Shown one piece after another: positions 57,336 through 64,000 of a stretch of DNA of 64,000 bases (position 1 is the first letter of the stretch; each line of letters opens with the position of its first letter). A program made the position numbers and the translations under genes. Origin of the DNA: Mycobacterium pseudokansasii (GTDB lineage: Bacteria > Actinomycetota > Actinomycetes > Mycobacteriales > Mycobacteriaceae); assembly GCF_900566075.1 (NCBI RefSeq), contig NZ_UPHU01000001.1, forward strand, positions 5,332,325 through 5,396,324. The letters are read 5' to 3'. The notes below the pieces were generated by a model. That model searched no databases, had not been told where the DNA came from, and saw only the letters and a program-made list of their open reading frames with translations.

Positions 57336-57752
57336 CTAGCCTCCGTCAGCGGGTTTTGAGTACCGGCCGCTCCCAGGAAACAACAACTCAGCCGTGGTGA
57401 TGCGGCCGATCTTGCGCTGCAAGCCGCGCAGTAAGGTCACCGCCTCCGTGTCGGAGAACCCGCTAACGGTCGCAAAGTCCAATCCCGCGCCCACCAACTC
57501 GCTGGCCCAGGAGCATTCCGTCAAGTACAACACCCGAGCCCAATCCAAGCTAGTCAGCGCTTGGCCACCAACGACTGCGTAAGAAAGACGACCAGTGAGC
57601 TCGTCGAATTCCTCCCAGGTCGACAACCCCAGCACGCGGATCGGAAACGGTGTCGCAGTCGCCGAAAACTGCCATTGGTACAGCGCATGCTGTATGAAGC
57701 TGCGCTCATCGCTAGTCAGATCAACAGCTACCAACTCAGAATCAATTGACAT
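57336..57752 (-). CDS. Hypothetical protein, possible orphan immunity protein, 3' end cut by IS1380
   Basis: 138 residues from ATG 57752 (MSIDSELVAVDLTSDERSF). Soluble, mixed alpha/beta, with LGLSTWEEFDELTGRLSYAV and a C-terminal GRITTAELLFPGSGRYSKP. The last residues and stop (TAG) are in the IS1380 right repeat, so the natural C-terminus has been replaced. I do not recognise the family. Small size, position at the edge of the toxin array and an acidic N-terminus would suit an immunity protein, but nothing proves this. Confidence 0.5.
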   Translation of the reverse strand: MSIDSELVAVDLTSDERSFIQHALYQWQFSATATPFPIRVLGLSTWEEFDELTGRLSYAVVGGQALTSLDWARVLYLTECSWASELVGAGLDFATVSGFSDTEAVTLLRGLQRKIGRITTAELLFPGSGRYSKPADGG

Positions 57753-57817
57753 TGAGCTGATCCTAAGCTGCGGTTGGGCGAGATAGTGCGCGAGGGGCTG
57801 ACAACACGTCATCGAGC

Positions 57818-58870
57818 TCAAGCGTTGAGCACGTCGCCGTGTTCACCCAGCGGTGGCGCCGGCCGGTAGTCGGGCTCATGGCCGCAAACATGCACAGGAT
57901 TACCGACGAGACGTAAATCACCCGCGCGCACAATGATTTCCGGCGTCGCCTTCAGTGCATCGGGCAGCGTGCGGACGGCCGCCGCCGGCACTCCGAGCGG
58001 ACGCAGTCGCCGTTCCCAGCCGGCGGCGGTGTCGGTGATCAGCGTCGCCGTGACGACGCCGAGCACCTCGTCGCGCCGGGCCACCCGCTCGGCCATCGTT
58101 TCGAAACCGCCGATACCCGCCTCGTCGGCGAAGGATTTCCAGAACCCGTCGTGCGTGATGAACAGTGCCAGGTATCCATCGGCGGTCGGAAAGAGTTGGG
58201 CGGGAACGTAGTACGAATGCGCGCCATAAGGATGCCGTTGCGGCTCGATGCCCTCGTTGAGGTAGCCGGCGACATGGTAGTTCAGCTGCGAGAGCATGAC
58301 GTCGCGCAGCGACACGTCCACCTGCCCGCCGCGGCCCGAGACGATCATGGCCAGCAACCCCAGCGCCGCACACATGCCGGTGGAGTTGTCCGCCGAGGAG
58401 TAGCCGGGCAATGTCGGCGGGCCATCCGGCTCACCCGTCAAAGCGGCGATACCGGTGGCGGCCTGGATCACGTAGTCGAACGCTGGATCATCGCCGCCGT
58501 CGAGACCGTAACCGGTGATCGCCACGCAGACGATCCGTTCGTTCCACCGCCGCAACGTCTCGTAGGTGAGCCTCAGCCGGCGAATCGCCGACGGCTTCAG
58601 GTTGACCAGCAATGCCTGCGACTGCGCCGCTAGCTCGCCCAGCTGTCGTTGTCCCGCTGGGGAATTCAAATCCAAGCAGATACTCGACTTGTTCCGGTTC
58701 AGGCTGGCGAAGTAACTGTCCCCCACGCTGCGGGAGATCTCGCCGCCGGGCGGCTCGACCTTGATCACCTCGGCACCGAGATCGGCCAGCAGCATCGTGG
58801 CATACGGCCCGGCCAGCATGGTGCCGACCTCGAGAATCCGTATCCCCGCCAGTGGACCTCGACCAGTCAC
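57818..58870 (-). CDS. CaiB/BaiF CoA-transferase family III protein
   Basis: A 350-residue class III CoA-transferase: GIRILEVGTMLAGPYATMLL start, LGAEVIKVEPPGG, and the SLNRNKSSICLDL segment with conserved Asp nearby. It moves CoA between acyl groups. GTG 58870 overlaps the LLM stop by 4 bp. Last gene of the leftward mutase operon; slightly shorter than the usual 380-400 residues. Confidence 0.87.
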   Translation of the reverse strand: MTGRGPLAGIRILEVGTMLAGPYATMLLADLGAEVIKVEPPGGEISRSVGDSYFASLNRNKSSICLDLNSPAGQRQLGELAAQSQALLVNLKPSAIRRLRLTYETLRRWNERIVCVAITGYGLDGGDDPAFDYVIQAATGIAALTGEPDGPPTLPGYSSADNSTGMCAALGLLAMIVSGRGGQVDVSLRDVMLSQLNYHVAGYLNEGIEPQRHPYGAHSYYVPAQLFPTADGYLALFITHDGFWKSFADEAGIGGFETMAERVARRDEVLGVVTATLITDTAAGWERRLRPLGVPAAAVRTLPDALKATPEIIVRAGDLRLVGNPVHVCGHEPDYRPAPPLGEHGDVLNA

Positions 58871-59823
58871 CGCAACTCCGTTGCCAGCGAAGCGATCATC
58901 TCGCGGGTCCGGCGCTTGGACGCGACGAGTTCGTCGCGGTTGCCGCCGATCGGCAACAGGCGCACCGACAGGTCCGTCACACCGGCGTCGGCGAATCGGC
59001 GCAGCCGGGCCAGGATGGCGTCCTCGTCGCCGGCCGCGCAGATGTCGCCGACGTCTTTGGCGTCGCCGTACCCCAGCAGCCGCTGATAATTCGGTGAGAC
59101 CTCGGCCTCGCCCAGAATGCGGTTGGCGCGCTCCCGTGCGGCGTCGACTTCGGTTGTGCTGCACAGGCATACCGGGACGCCGGCGACGATGCGCGGTGCC
59201 GGGCGCCCGGCATTGTCGGCGGCCTTGGTGATCCGGGGAACGACGTGCTCGGCGACCGCACGTTCGTCGGCCATCCACAGCACGGTGCCGTCGGCCCGCT
59301 CGCCGGCCAACGTCAGCATCGCCGGCCCGAGCGCGGCCACCAACACCGGCAGCGGCGCCACCGGCGCCAGGTCGAGCGGGTTGTGCACCCGGAAGGTGGT
59401 GTTCTCCACGTCGACCGGGCCGGGATTGGCGAAGGCCGCGTGCAGCACGTCGAGATAGTCGCGGGTGTAGCCGGCCGGCCGCTCGTAGCCAAGCCCCAGC
59501 ATGTCGTCGATGATCCAGTGGTGCGACGGCCCGACACCCAGCACCAGCCGGCCCGCGGTAGCCGCGTGCACCGACAACGCCTGACGCGCCAACGCAATGG
59601 GATGCTGCGCTTGCAGCGGGACGACGGCGGTGCCCAGCTCGATGCGGCTGGTCCGGGTGCCCATCAGGGCCACCGCCACCAACGCGTCAAAGTCGTTGGG
59701 AATCTGTGGAATCCAGGCGCTGTCCAGGCCGGCGGTCTCGGCCCAGTCGATGTCGGCCAGCATCCGGATGACCTTGCGGGCCGAATCACCACGCTCGGGA
59801 CCGACCATCACTCCGACGCGCAT
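58867..59823 (-). CDS. LLM-class F420-dependent oxidoreductase
   Basis: 318 residues, TIM-barrel: MRVGVMVGPERGD, DSAWIPQIPNDFDAL, RIELGTAVVPLQAQHP and LVLGVGPSHHWI are typical of F420-dependent mycobacterial LLM enzymes. AGGA ribosome site. Overlaps the mutase small-subunit stop by 16 bp and the CoA-transferase start by 4 bp, so it clearly belongs to the operon. The substrate may be the acyl chain handled by the mutase; unknown. Confidence 0.86.
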   Translation of the reverse strand: MRVGVMVGPERGDSARKVIRMLADIDWAETAGLDSAWIPQIPNDFDALVAVALMGTRTSRIELGTAVVPLQAQHPIALARQALSVHAATAGRLVLGVGPSHHWIIDDMLGLGYERPAGYTRDYLDVLHAAFANPGPVDVENTTFRVHNPLDLAPVAPLPVLVAALGPAMLTLAGERADGTVLWMADERAVAEHVVPRITKAADNAGRPAPRIVAGVPVCLCSTTEVDAARERANRILGEAEVSPNYQRLLGYGDAKDVGDICAAGDEDAILARLRRFADAGVTDLSVRLLPIGGNRDELVASKRRTREMIASLATELR

Positions 59824-60233
59824 GGTTCCTCCGGGGCAGGTTGCGGGATGCCGGTCAGAGCGCGAATGTCACGTACCAGCACGTCCAGCGGTGTCCCCGT
59901 GGGAAATACCGCCGCCGCGCCGGCCTCCAGCAGCTTGGGGACATCGGCGTGCGGGATCGTTCCGCCGACGACGACGGCGATGTCGTCGGCGTCAGCGGCG
60001 CGCAGCGCTTCGATGGTGCGCGCGGTCAGCGCCAGGTGTGCGCCGGACAGGATGCTCAACCCCACCACGGCCACGTCTTCCTGGACGGCGATCGACGCGA
60101 TGTCTTCGATGCGTTGCCGGATGCCGGTGTAGATCACCTCGAAACCGGCGTCGCGCAGCGTGCGGGCGACGATCTTGGCGCCGCGGTCATGCCCGTCGAG
60201 CCCCGGCTTGGCGACCAAGATGCGGGTGGCCAT
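59808..60233 (-). CDS. B12-binding small subunit of acyl-CoA mutase
   Basis: 141 residues: PGLDGHDRGAKIVA, the DxHxxG cobalamin motif with the lower-ligand His, then VGLSILSGAHL and VVGGTIPHAD. It is the separate B12-binding domain of two-subunit isobutyryl-/2-hydroxyisobutyryl-CoA-type mutases. ATG overlaps the large-subunit stop (TGATG). Confidence 0.93.
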   Translation of the reverse strand: MATRILVAKPGLDGHDRGAKIVARTLRDAGFEVIYTGIRQRIEDIASIAVQEDVAVVGLSILSGAHLALTARTIEALRAADADDIAVVVGGTIPHADVPKLLEAGAAAVFPTGTPLDVLVRDIRALTGIPQPAPEEPCASE

Positions 60234-61810
60234 CAGAACACCACCGGCTGCTGGAATTCGCCCCACACCGCCTTGAGCGTCGAGACCATCTCGCCGACCG
60301 TGCAGTAGGCGTTGGCGCAGTCGATCAGCCGGTGCATGAGGTTGTCGGCGCCTTCGGCGTCGCGGGCCAACGCAGCGAGCGCGGATTGTACTGCGGCAGT
60401 GTCTCTTTCGGACTTGACCTGGGCCAGCCGCTTGAGTTGCAGGTCGCGCCCCTCGGCGTCGAGCTCGTAGGTCATGATGTCGTGTTCGGGTTCCTCGGAG
60501 ACGAACCTGTTGACCCCGACCACCGGCCGCGCACCCGTCTCGATGTCCTTGTGCATCGTGAAGGCTTCGTCGGCGATCAGCCCCTGCAGGTAGCCGTCCT
60601 CGATGGCACTGACCATCCCGCCGTGCTTTTCGAGGTCGGACATGATCTCGATGATGCGGGCTTCGGTGGCATCGGTGAGCGCCTCGACGAAGTAGGAGCC
60701 ACCGAGCGGATCGGCGACCCTGGCCACACCCGTTTCGTAGGCCAGGATCTGCTGGGTGCGCAGCGCCAACGTCGTTGATTCCTCGGTGGGCAACGCGAAC
60801 GGCTCGTCCCAGGCCGCGGTGAACATCGACTGCACGCCGCCCAGCACCGCCGCCATCGCCTCGTAGGCCACCCGCACCACGTTGTTGTGCGCCTGCGGCG
60901 CATACAGTGACGCACCACCGCACACGCAACCGAACCGGAACATCGATGCCCGGTCCGTCTTGGCGCCGTACCGTTCCCGCACGAGCGTCGCCCAACGGCG
61001 CCGTCCCGCACGGTATTTGGCGATCTCTTCGAAGAAGTCGCCGTGGGTGTAGAAGAAGAACGAGATCTGCGGCGCGAACTCGTCGATGGTCATCCGGCCG
61101 CGTTGCACCACGGTGTCGCAATAGGTCACGCCGTCGGCCAGGGTGAAGGCCATCTCCTGCACGGCGGTGGCGCCCGCGTCGCGGAAGTGCGCGCCGGCCA
61201 CCGAGATGGCATTGAACTTCGGCACCTCGGCAGCGCAGAACTCGATGGTGTCGGCGATCAGCCGCAGCGATGGCTCGGGCGGCCAGATCCACGTCCCGCG
61301 CGACGCGTACTCCTTGAGGATGTCGTTCTGGATGGTCCCGGTGAGCTTGGCCCGCGGCACGCCCCGGCGCTCGGCCGCGGCGACGTAGAACGCCAGCAGG
61401 ATCGCCGCCGTGCCGTTGATCGTCATGCTGGTGCTGATCTTGTCCAGCGGGATGCCGTCGAACAGAATTTCGGCGTCGGCCAGCGTGTCGACCGCGACGC
61501 CGACCCGGCCGACTTCCTCGACGACGTCGGGGTCGTCGGAGTCGAAGCCGCATTGGGTGGGCAAGTCCAGCGCCACCGAAAGCCCCGTCCCACCCTGATC
61601 CAGCAGATAGCGGTACCGGCGGTTGGATTCTTCGGCGGTGCCGAATCCGGAGTACTGACGAAACGTCCAGAGCTTGCCTCGATAGCCCGACGCGAAGTTC
61701 CCCCGGGTGAAGGGAAACTCCCCCGGCGACGGGGGTTCAGCCTCGCGGTCCGCCGGCCCGTAGACCGGCGCAAGCGGGATGCCGGATGAGGTCTGAGCTT
61801 CATTATCCAT
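60233..61810 (-). CDS. Acyl-CoA mutase large subunit (methylmalonyl-CoA mutase family)
   Basis: 525 residues from ATG 61810. TIM barrel without its own B12 domain: TFRQYSGFGTAEESN, GLSVALDLPTQCGFDSDDP, TGTIQNDILKEYASRGTWIW. The Tyr of RQYSGF and the Arg of ASRGTW lie where methylmalonyl-CoA mutase has its substrate Tyr and Arg, while the separate small subunit and DLPTQ are features of ICM/HCM-type enzymes. Substrate thus unclear. First gene of a four-gene operon with B12 subunit, LLM and CoA-transferase. Confidence 0.9.
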   Translation of the reverse strand: MDNEAQTSSGIPLAPVYGPADREAEPPSPGEFPFTRGNFASGYRGKLWTFRQYSGFGTAEESNRRYRYLLDQGGTGLSVALDLPTQCGFDSDDPDVVEEVGRVGVAVDTLADAEILFDGIPLDKISTSMTINGTAAILLAFYVAAAERRGVPRAKLTGTIQNDILKEYASRGTWIWPPEPSLRLIADTIEFCAAEVPKFNAISVAGAHFRDAGATAVQEMAFTLADGVTYCDTVVQRGRMTIDEFAPQISFFFYTHGDFFEEIAKYRAGRRRWATLVRERYGAKTDRASMFRFGCVCGGASLYAPQAHNNVVRVAYEAMAAVLGGVQSMFTAAWDEPFALPTEESTTLALRTQQILAYETGVARVADPLGGSYFVEALTDATEARIIEIMSDLEKHGGMVSAIEDGYLQGLIADEAFTMHKDIETGARPVVGVNRFVSEEPEHDIMTYELDAEGRDLQLKRLAQVKSERDTAAVQSALAALARDAEGADNLMHRLIDCANAYCTVGEMVSTLKAVWGEFQQPVVF

Positions 61811-61970
61811 CGATGAATAACGTACTTGCAAAAAAAGAGAATGCCAATACCGCTGGTCTGGCCAGGTGAAATAGCAGAATGCTGGGCGGCGGTGGTGGTC
61901 GGCCTATCGGTCTCGGCTGATCCGCGCGCAGCTGCACCCGAGCGACCCGGCAACGTATGACGGAGGCGAC

Positions 61971-63518
61971 ATGACGGTTCCCCGGCCATCGGCGGCAGAC
62001 CTGCACGCCGCCGCCGAGCACTTCGGCTTGCACCTCGACGCCGATGACCAACGGGATTACCTGGCGGCCGTAACCCACACACTGAGGTCCTACGACGTGG
62101 TCGACCAACTCTACGACGACCTCCATGACCACTCGGCCCAATCTCAGGCGCCCGATCGGGTGTATCGATTCCCGGAGCCCGGCGACAATCCGCTCGGCGC
62201 CTGGTATGTCACGGCCGACATCGCCTCCGGCGCGCAGGGTCCGCTGTCCGGCAGGAAGGTAGCGATCAAAGACAACATCGCCGTGGCCGGCCTGCCGATG
62301 ATGAACGGATCACGCGCGGTCGAGGGATTCGTCCCCCACCGCGACGCGACCGTCGTGCAGCGCCTGCTCGCCGCCGGGGCCACCATCGCCGGCAAGAGCG
62401 TCTGCGAGGATCTGTGCTGCTCGGGATCGAGCTTCACCTCCGCCTCCGGGCCGGTGCGCAATCCGTGGGACACCACGCGGGAAACGGGTGGATCGTCCAG
62501 CGGCAGTGGCGCGCTCGTCGCCGCCGGTGAAGTCGAGTTGGCACTGGGCGGCGACCAGGGCGGCTCGGTGCGCATCCCGGCCGCCCTGTGCGGCATCGTC
62601 GGGCTCAAGCCGACGTACGGGCTGGTGCCCTACACCGGCGCGATTCCCATCGAGCGCACCATCGACCACCTCGGCCCGATGACACGCACCGTCGCCGACG
62701 CGGCACTGCTGCTTACGGTGCTCGCCGGCCCGGACGGGCATGATCCGCGCCAGCCCGCGACGATAGCCCCGCTGGACTATCGGGCGGCACTCACCGGCGA
62801 CGTGACCGGTCTGCGGGTCGGCATTCTCACCGAGGGCTTCGGGTGGGCTAACTCGCGGCCGCAGGCCGACGAGCTGGTCCGGTCGGCGGCCCGCCGGTTC
62901 ATCGAAATCGGTTGTACCGTGGGCGAGATCAGCGTTCCCCTGCACCCGCGCGCGATCCACGTCTTCAACGTCATCATCACCGACGGCGCGACCTACCAGA
63001 TGCTGGAGGGCAACGGATGCGGGCTCGGCGTGGACGGACTGTACGACCCGGAACTCATGGCGCACTTCGCACGACAGCGCGCGGCCAAGGCCGACCAGTT
63101 CGCCAGCACCATCAAGGCGACGGCGTTGTGCGGCCACTACAGCCGGAACACGCTGGGCGGCGCCTCCTATGCCAAGGCACGTAATCTGGTGCCGCACCTG
63201 CGTGCAGCTTACGACCGGGCGCTCGACCGCTACGACGTGTTGGTGATGCCCACGGTCCCCGGCACGGCCAATCCGCTGCCGTCGGGCAGCCCGCAGGATG
63301 TCGGGTTGCTACCACACACATTCGGCAAAGCGCTCAACACCGCACCCATGGACATCACCGGGCATCCCGCGATCTCGGTGCCCGCCGGCCTGGTCGACGG
63401 GCTTCCCGCCGGAATGATGATCGTGGGCAAGCGATTCGACGATGCCACCGTGTTGCGGGCTGCCGGCGCCTTCGAATCGCTGTGCGAGGGCTTCCCCGGC
63501 GCACCGAGATATCCCTAG
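61971..63518 (+). CDS. Amidase (amidase signature family)
   Basis: 515 residues: catalytic Lys in KVAIKDNIAVAG (about 100), Gly/Ser-rich signature GGSSSGSGALVAAGEVELAL then GGDQGGSVRIPAA with the nucleophile Ser, followed by GLKPTYGLVPYTG. Hydrolyses an amide to acid and ammonia. Divergent from the mutase operon (160-bp gap with no recognised motif). It overlaps the end of the convergent methyltransferase gene by 4 bp. Confidence 0.9.
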   Translation: MTVPRPSAADLHAAAEHFGLHLDADDQRDYLAAVTHTLRSYDVVDQLYDDLHDHSAQSQAPDRVYRFPEPGDNPLGAWYVTADIASGAQGPLSGRKVAIKDNIAVAGLPMMNGSRAVEGFVPHRDATVVQRLLAAGATIAGKSVCEDLCCSGSSFTSASGPVRNPWDTTRETGGSSSGSGALVAAGEVELALGGDQGGSVRIPAALCGIVGLKPTYGLVPYTGAIPIERTIDHLGPMTRTVADAALLLTVLAGPDGHDPRQPATIAPLDYRAALTGDVTGLRVGILTEGFGWANSRPQADELVRSAARRFIEIGCTVGEISVPLHPRAIHVFNVIITDGATYQMLEGNGCGLGVDGLYDPELMAHFARQRAAKADQFASTIKATALCGHYSRNTLGGASYAKARNLVPHLRAAYDRALDRYDVLVMPTVPGTANPLPSGSPQDVGLLPHTFGKALNTAPMDITGHPAISVPAGLVDGLPAGMMIVGKRFDDATVLRAAGAFESLCEGFPGAPRYP

Positions 63519-64000
63519 ACCCGGCAAAGGATTTCGCCGTGGGGCATCGCCAGCCAGCCGTCCGGGGCGGCAGCCCAGGACTGCCATGCCACCGAGATCT
63601 CCTTCAGCTCGGCGGTGGTGGCCATGCCCGAGTCCACCAGTTGGCGAGTCAGGTCCGACTCGAGGATGCGGTCGGCCCACATTCCGCCCCACCATTGGCG
63701 GGTCTCGGCCGTCGCAAAACACCAGATGCTGCCGGTGGGCGTGACGTCGTCGAAGCCGGCCGCCAGCGCCCAGGACAGCAGCCGCCGGCCGGCGTCCGGC
63801 TCGCCGCCGTTGGCGCGTGCCGCCCGGTCGTAGAGGTGCAGCCACAGGTCCAGCGCGGGCAGCCGTGGATGCCAGATGAATCCGCCGTAATCGGCATCAC
63901 GTGCGGCGACAACTCCGCCCGGCGCACACACCCGCCTCATCTCCCGCAGCGCCTGGACCGGATCGGCGACGTGTTGTAACACCTGATGAGCGTGGACGAC
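63515..64000 (-). CDS. SAM-dependent methyltransferase, C-terminal part (cut by window edge)
   Basis: The visible 161 residues begin in VVHAHQVLQHVADPVQALRE, the post-motif II region of class I SAM methyltransferases, followed by RVCAPGGVVAARDADY and an AWQSWAAAPDGWLA ending. The N-terminus with the SAM-binding GxGxG lies beyond 64000. Similar to UbiE/MenG-like small-molecule methyltransferases; substrate unknown. Confidence 0.8.
   Translation of the reverse strand, partial: VVHAHQVLQHVADPVQALREMRRVCAPGGVVAARDADYGGFIWHPRLPALDLWLHLYDRAARANGGEPDAGRRLLSWALAAGFDDVTPTGSIWCFATAETRQWWGGMWADRILESDLTRQLVDSGMATTAELKEISVAWQSWAAAPDGWLAMPHGEILCRV

Larger units (their letters stand above)
55654..57340 (+). 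mobile_element. IS1380-family element 2 (broken transposase)
   Basis: Terminal inverted repeats GCTAGCCCGGATTTTGC (55654-55670) and complement GCTAGCCTCGATTTTGC (57324-57340), 15 of 17 matching. It carries a transposase gene with one frameshift. No clear target duplication. Its right end supplies the stop codon of the gene at 57336. Confidence 0.82.

Overview
The window reads as a slow-growing Mycobacterium chromosome: GC-rich throughout, with a PE/PPE pair, an mmcO-lpqS-cysK2 copper block, F420/LLM-type oxidoreductases, acyl-CoA catabolic operons, type VII (ESX) style secreted proteins and IS families common in mycobacteria. Species cannot be fixed from sequence alone.

1-21.5 kb: a locus recognisable from the M. 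tuberculosis Rv0842-Rv0848 neighbourhood (from memory). It has cysK2 and lpqS, a copper-type palindromic operator, mmcO, a NarL-type response regulator and its sensor kinase, and MFS exporters. Here it is expanded in three ways. An 11.6 kb aromatic-ring catabolic cluster (mhpC-mhpA-mhpB-FAD dehydrogenase-LLM-SDR-cyclase-hydrolase, with a divergent IclR regulator and a second FAD dehydrogenase) sits between mmcO and the kinase. The kinase gene is duplicated, so one response regulator lies between two near-identical kinases. The MFS gene is also duplicated.

21.5-35 kb: a PPE/PE pair; a thiolase/MeaB operon; two decayed DUF732 genes flanking an IS1380 element; an alpha/beta hydrolase; and a fadD-fadE-fadE-echA operon divergent from a [2Fe-2S] ferredoxin. 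The thiolase and fadD operons share a palindromic operator-like motif. A frameshifted RDD membrane protein follows.

35-57.8 kb: the most unusual part. It holds a tandem array of four type VII polymorphic toxin modules (EspC-like partner, WXG-type toxin, Imm52-like immunity protein). Three carry related but diverged nuclease/immunity cassettes between almost identical flanks, and the fourth carries a different toxin C-terminus and no recognisable immunity gene. In every module either the partner or the toxin is frameshifted, never neither. The array is punctured by nested mobile elements: an IS1634-type element with a 57-bp target duplication; an IS21 element that itself contains a second IS1634-type element (105-bp duplication) and a serine-recombinase element inserted into the istB Walker A codons; a third IS1634-type element ending the fourth toxin; and a second, broken IS1380.

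57.8-64 kb: a CoA-transferase, an LLM oxidoreductase and the two subunits of a B12-dependent acyl-CoA mutase in one operon, then an amidase and the end of a methyltransferase. The mutase may use the MeaB-type GTPase encoded about 36 kb away.
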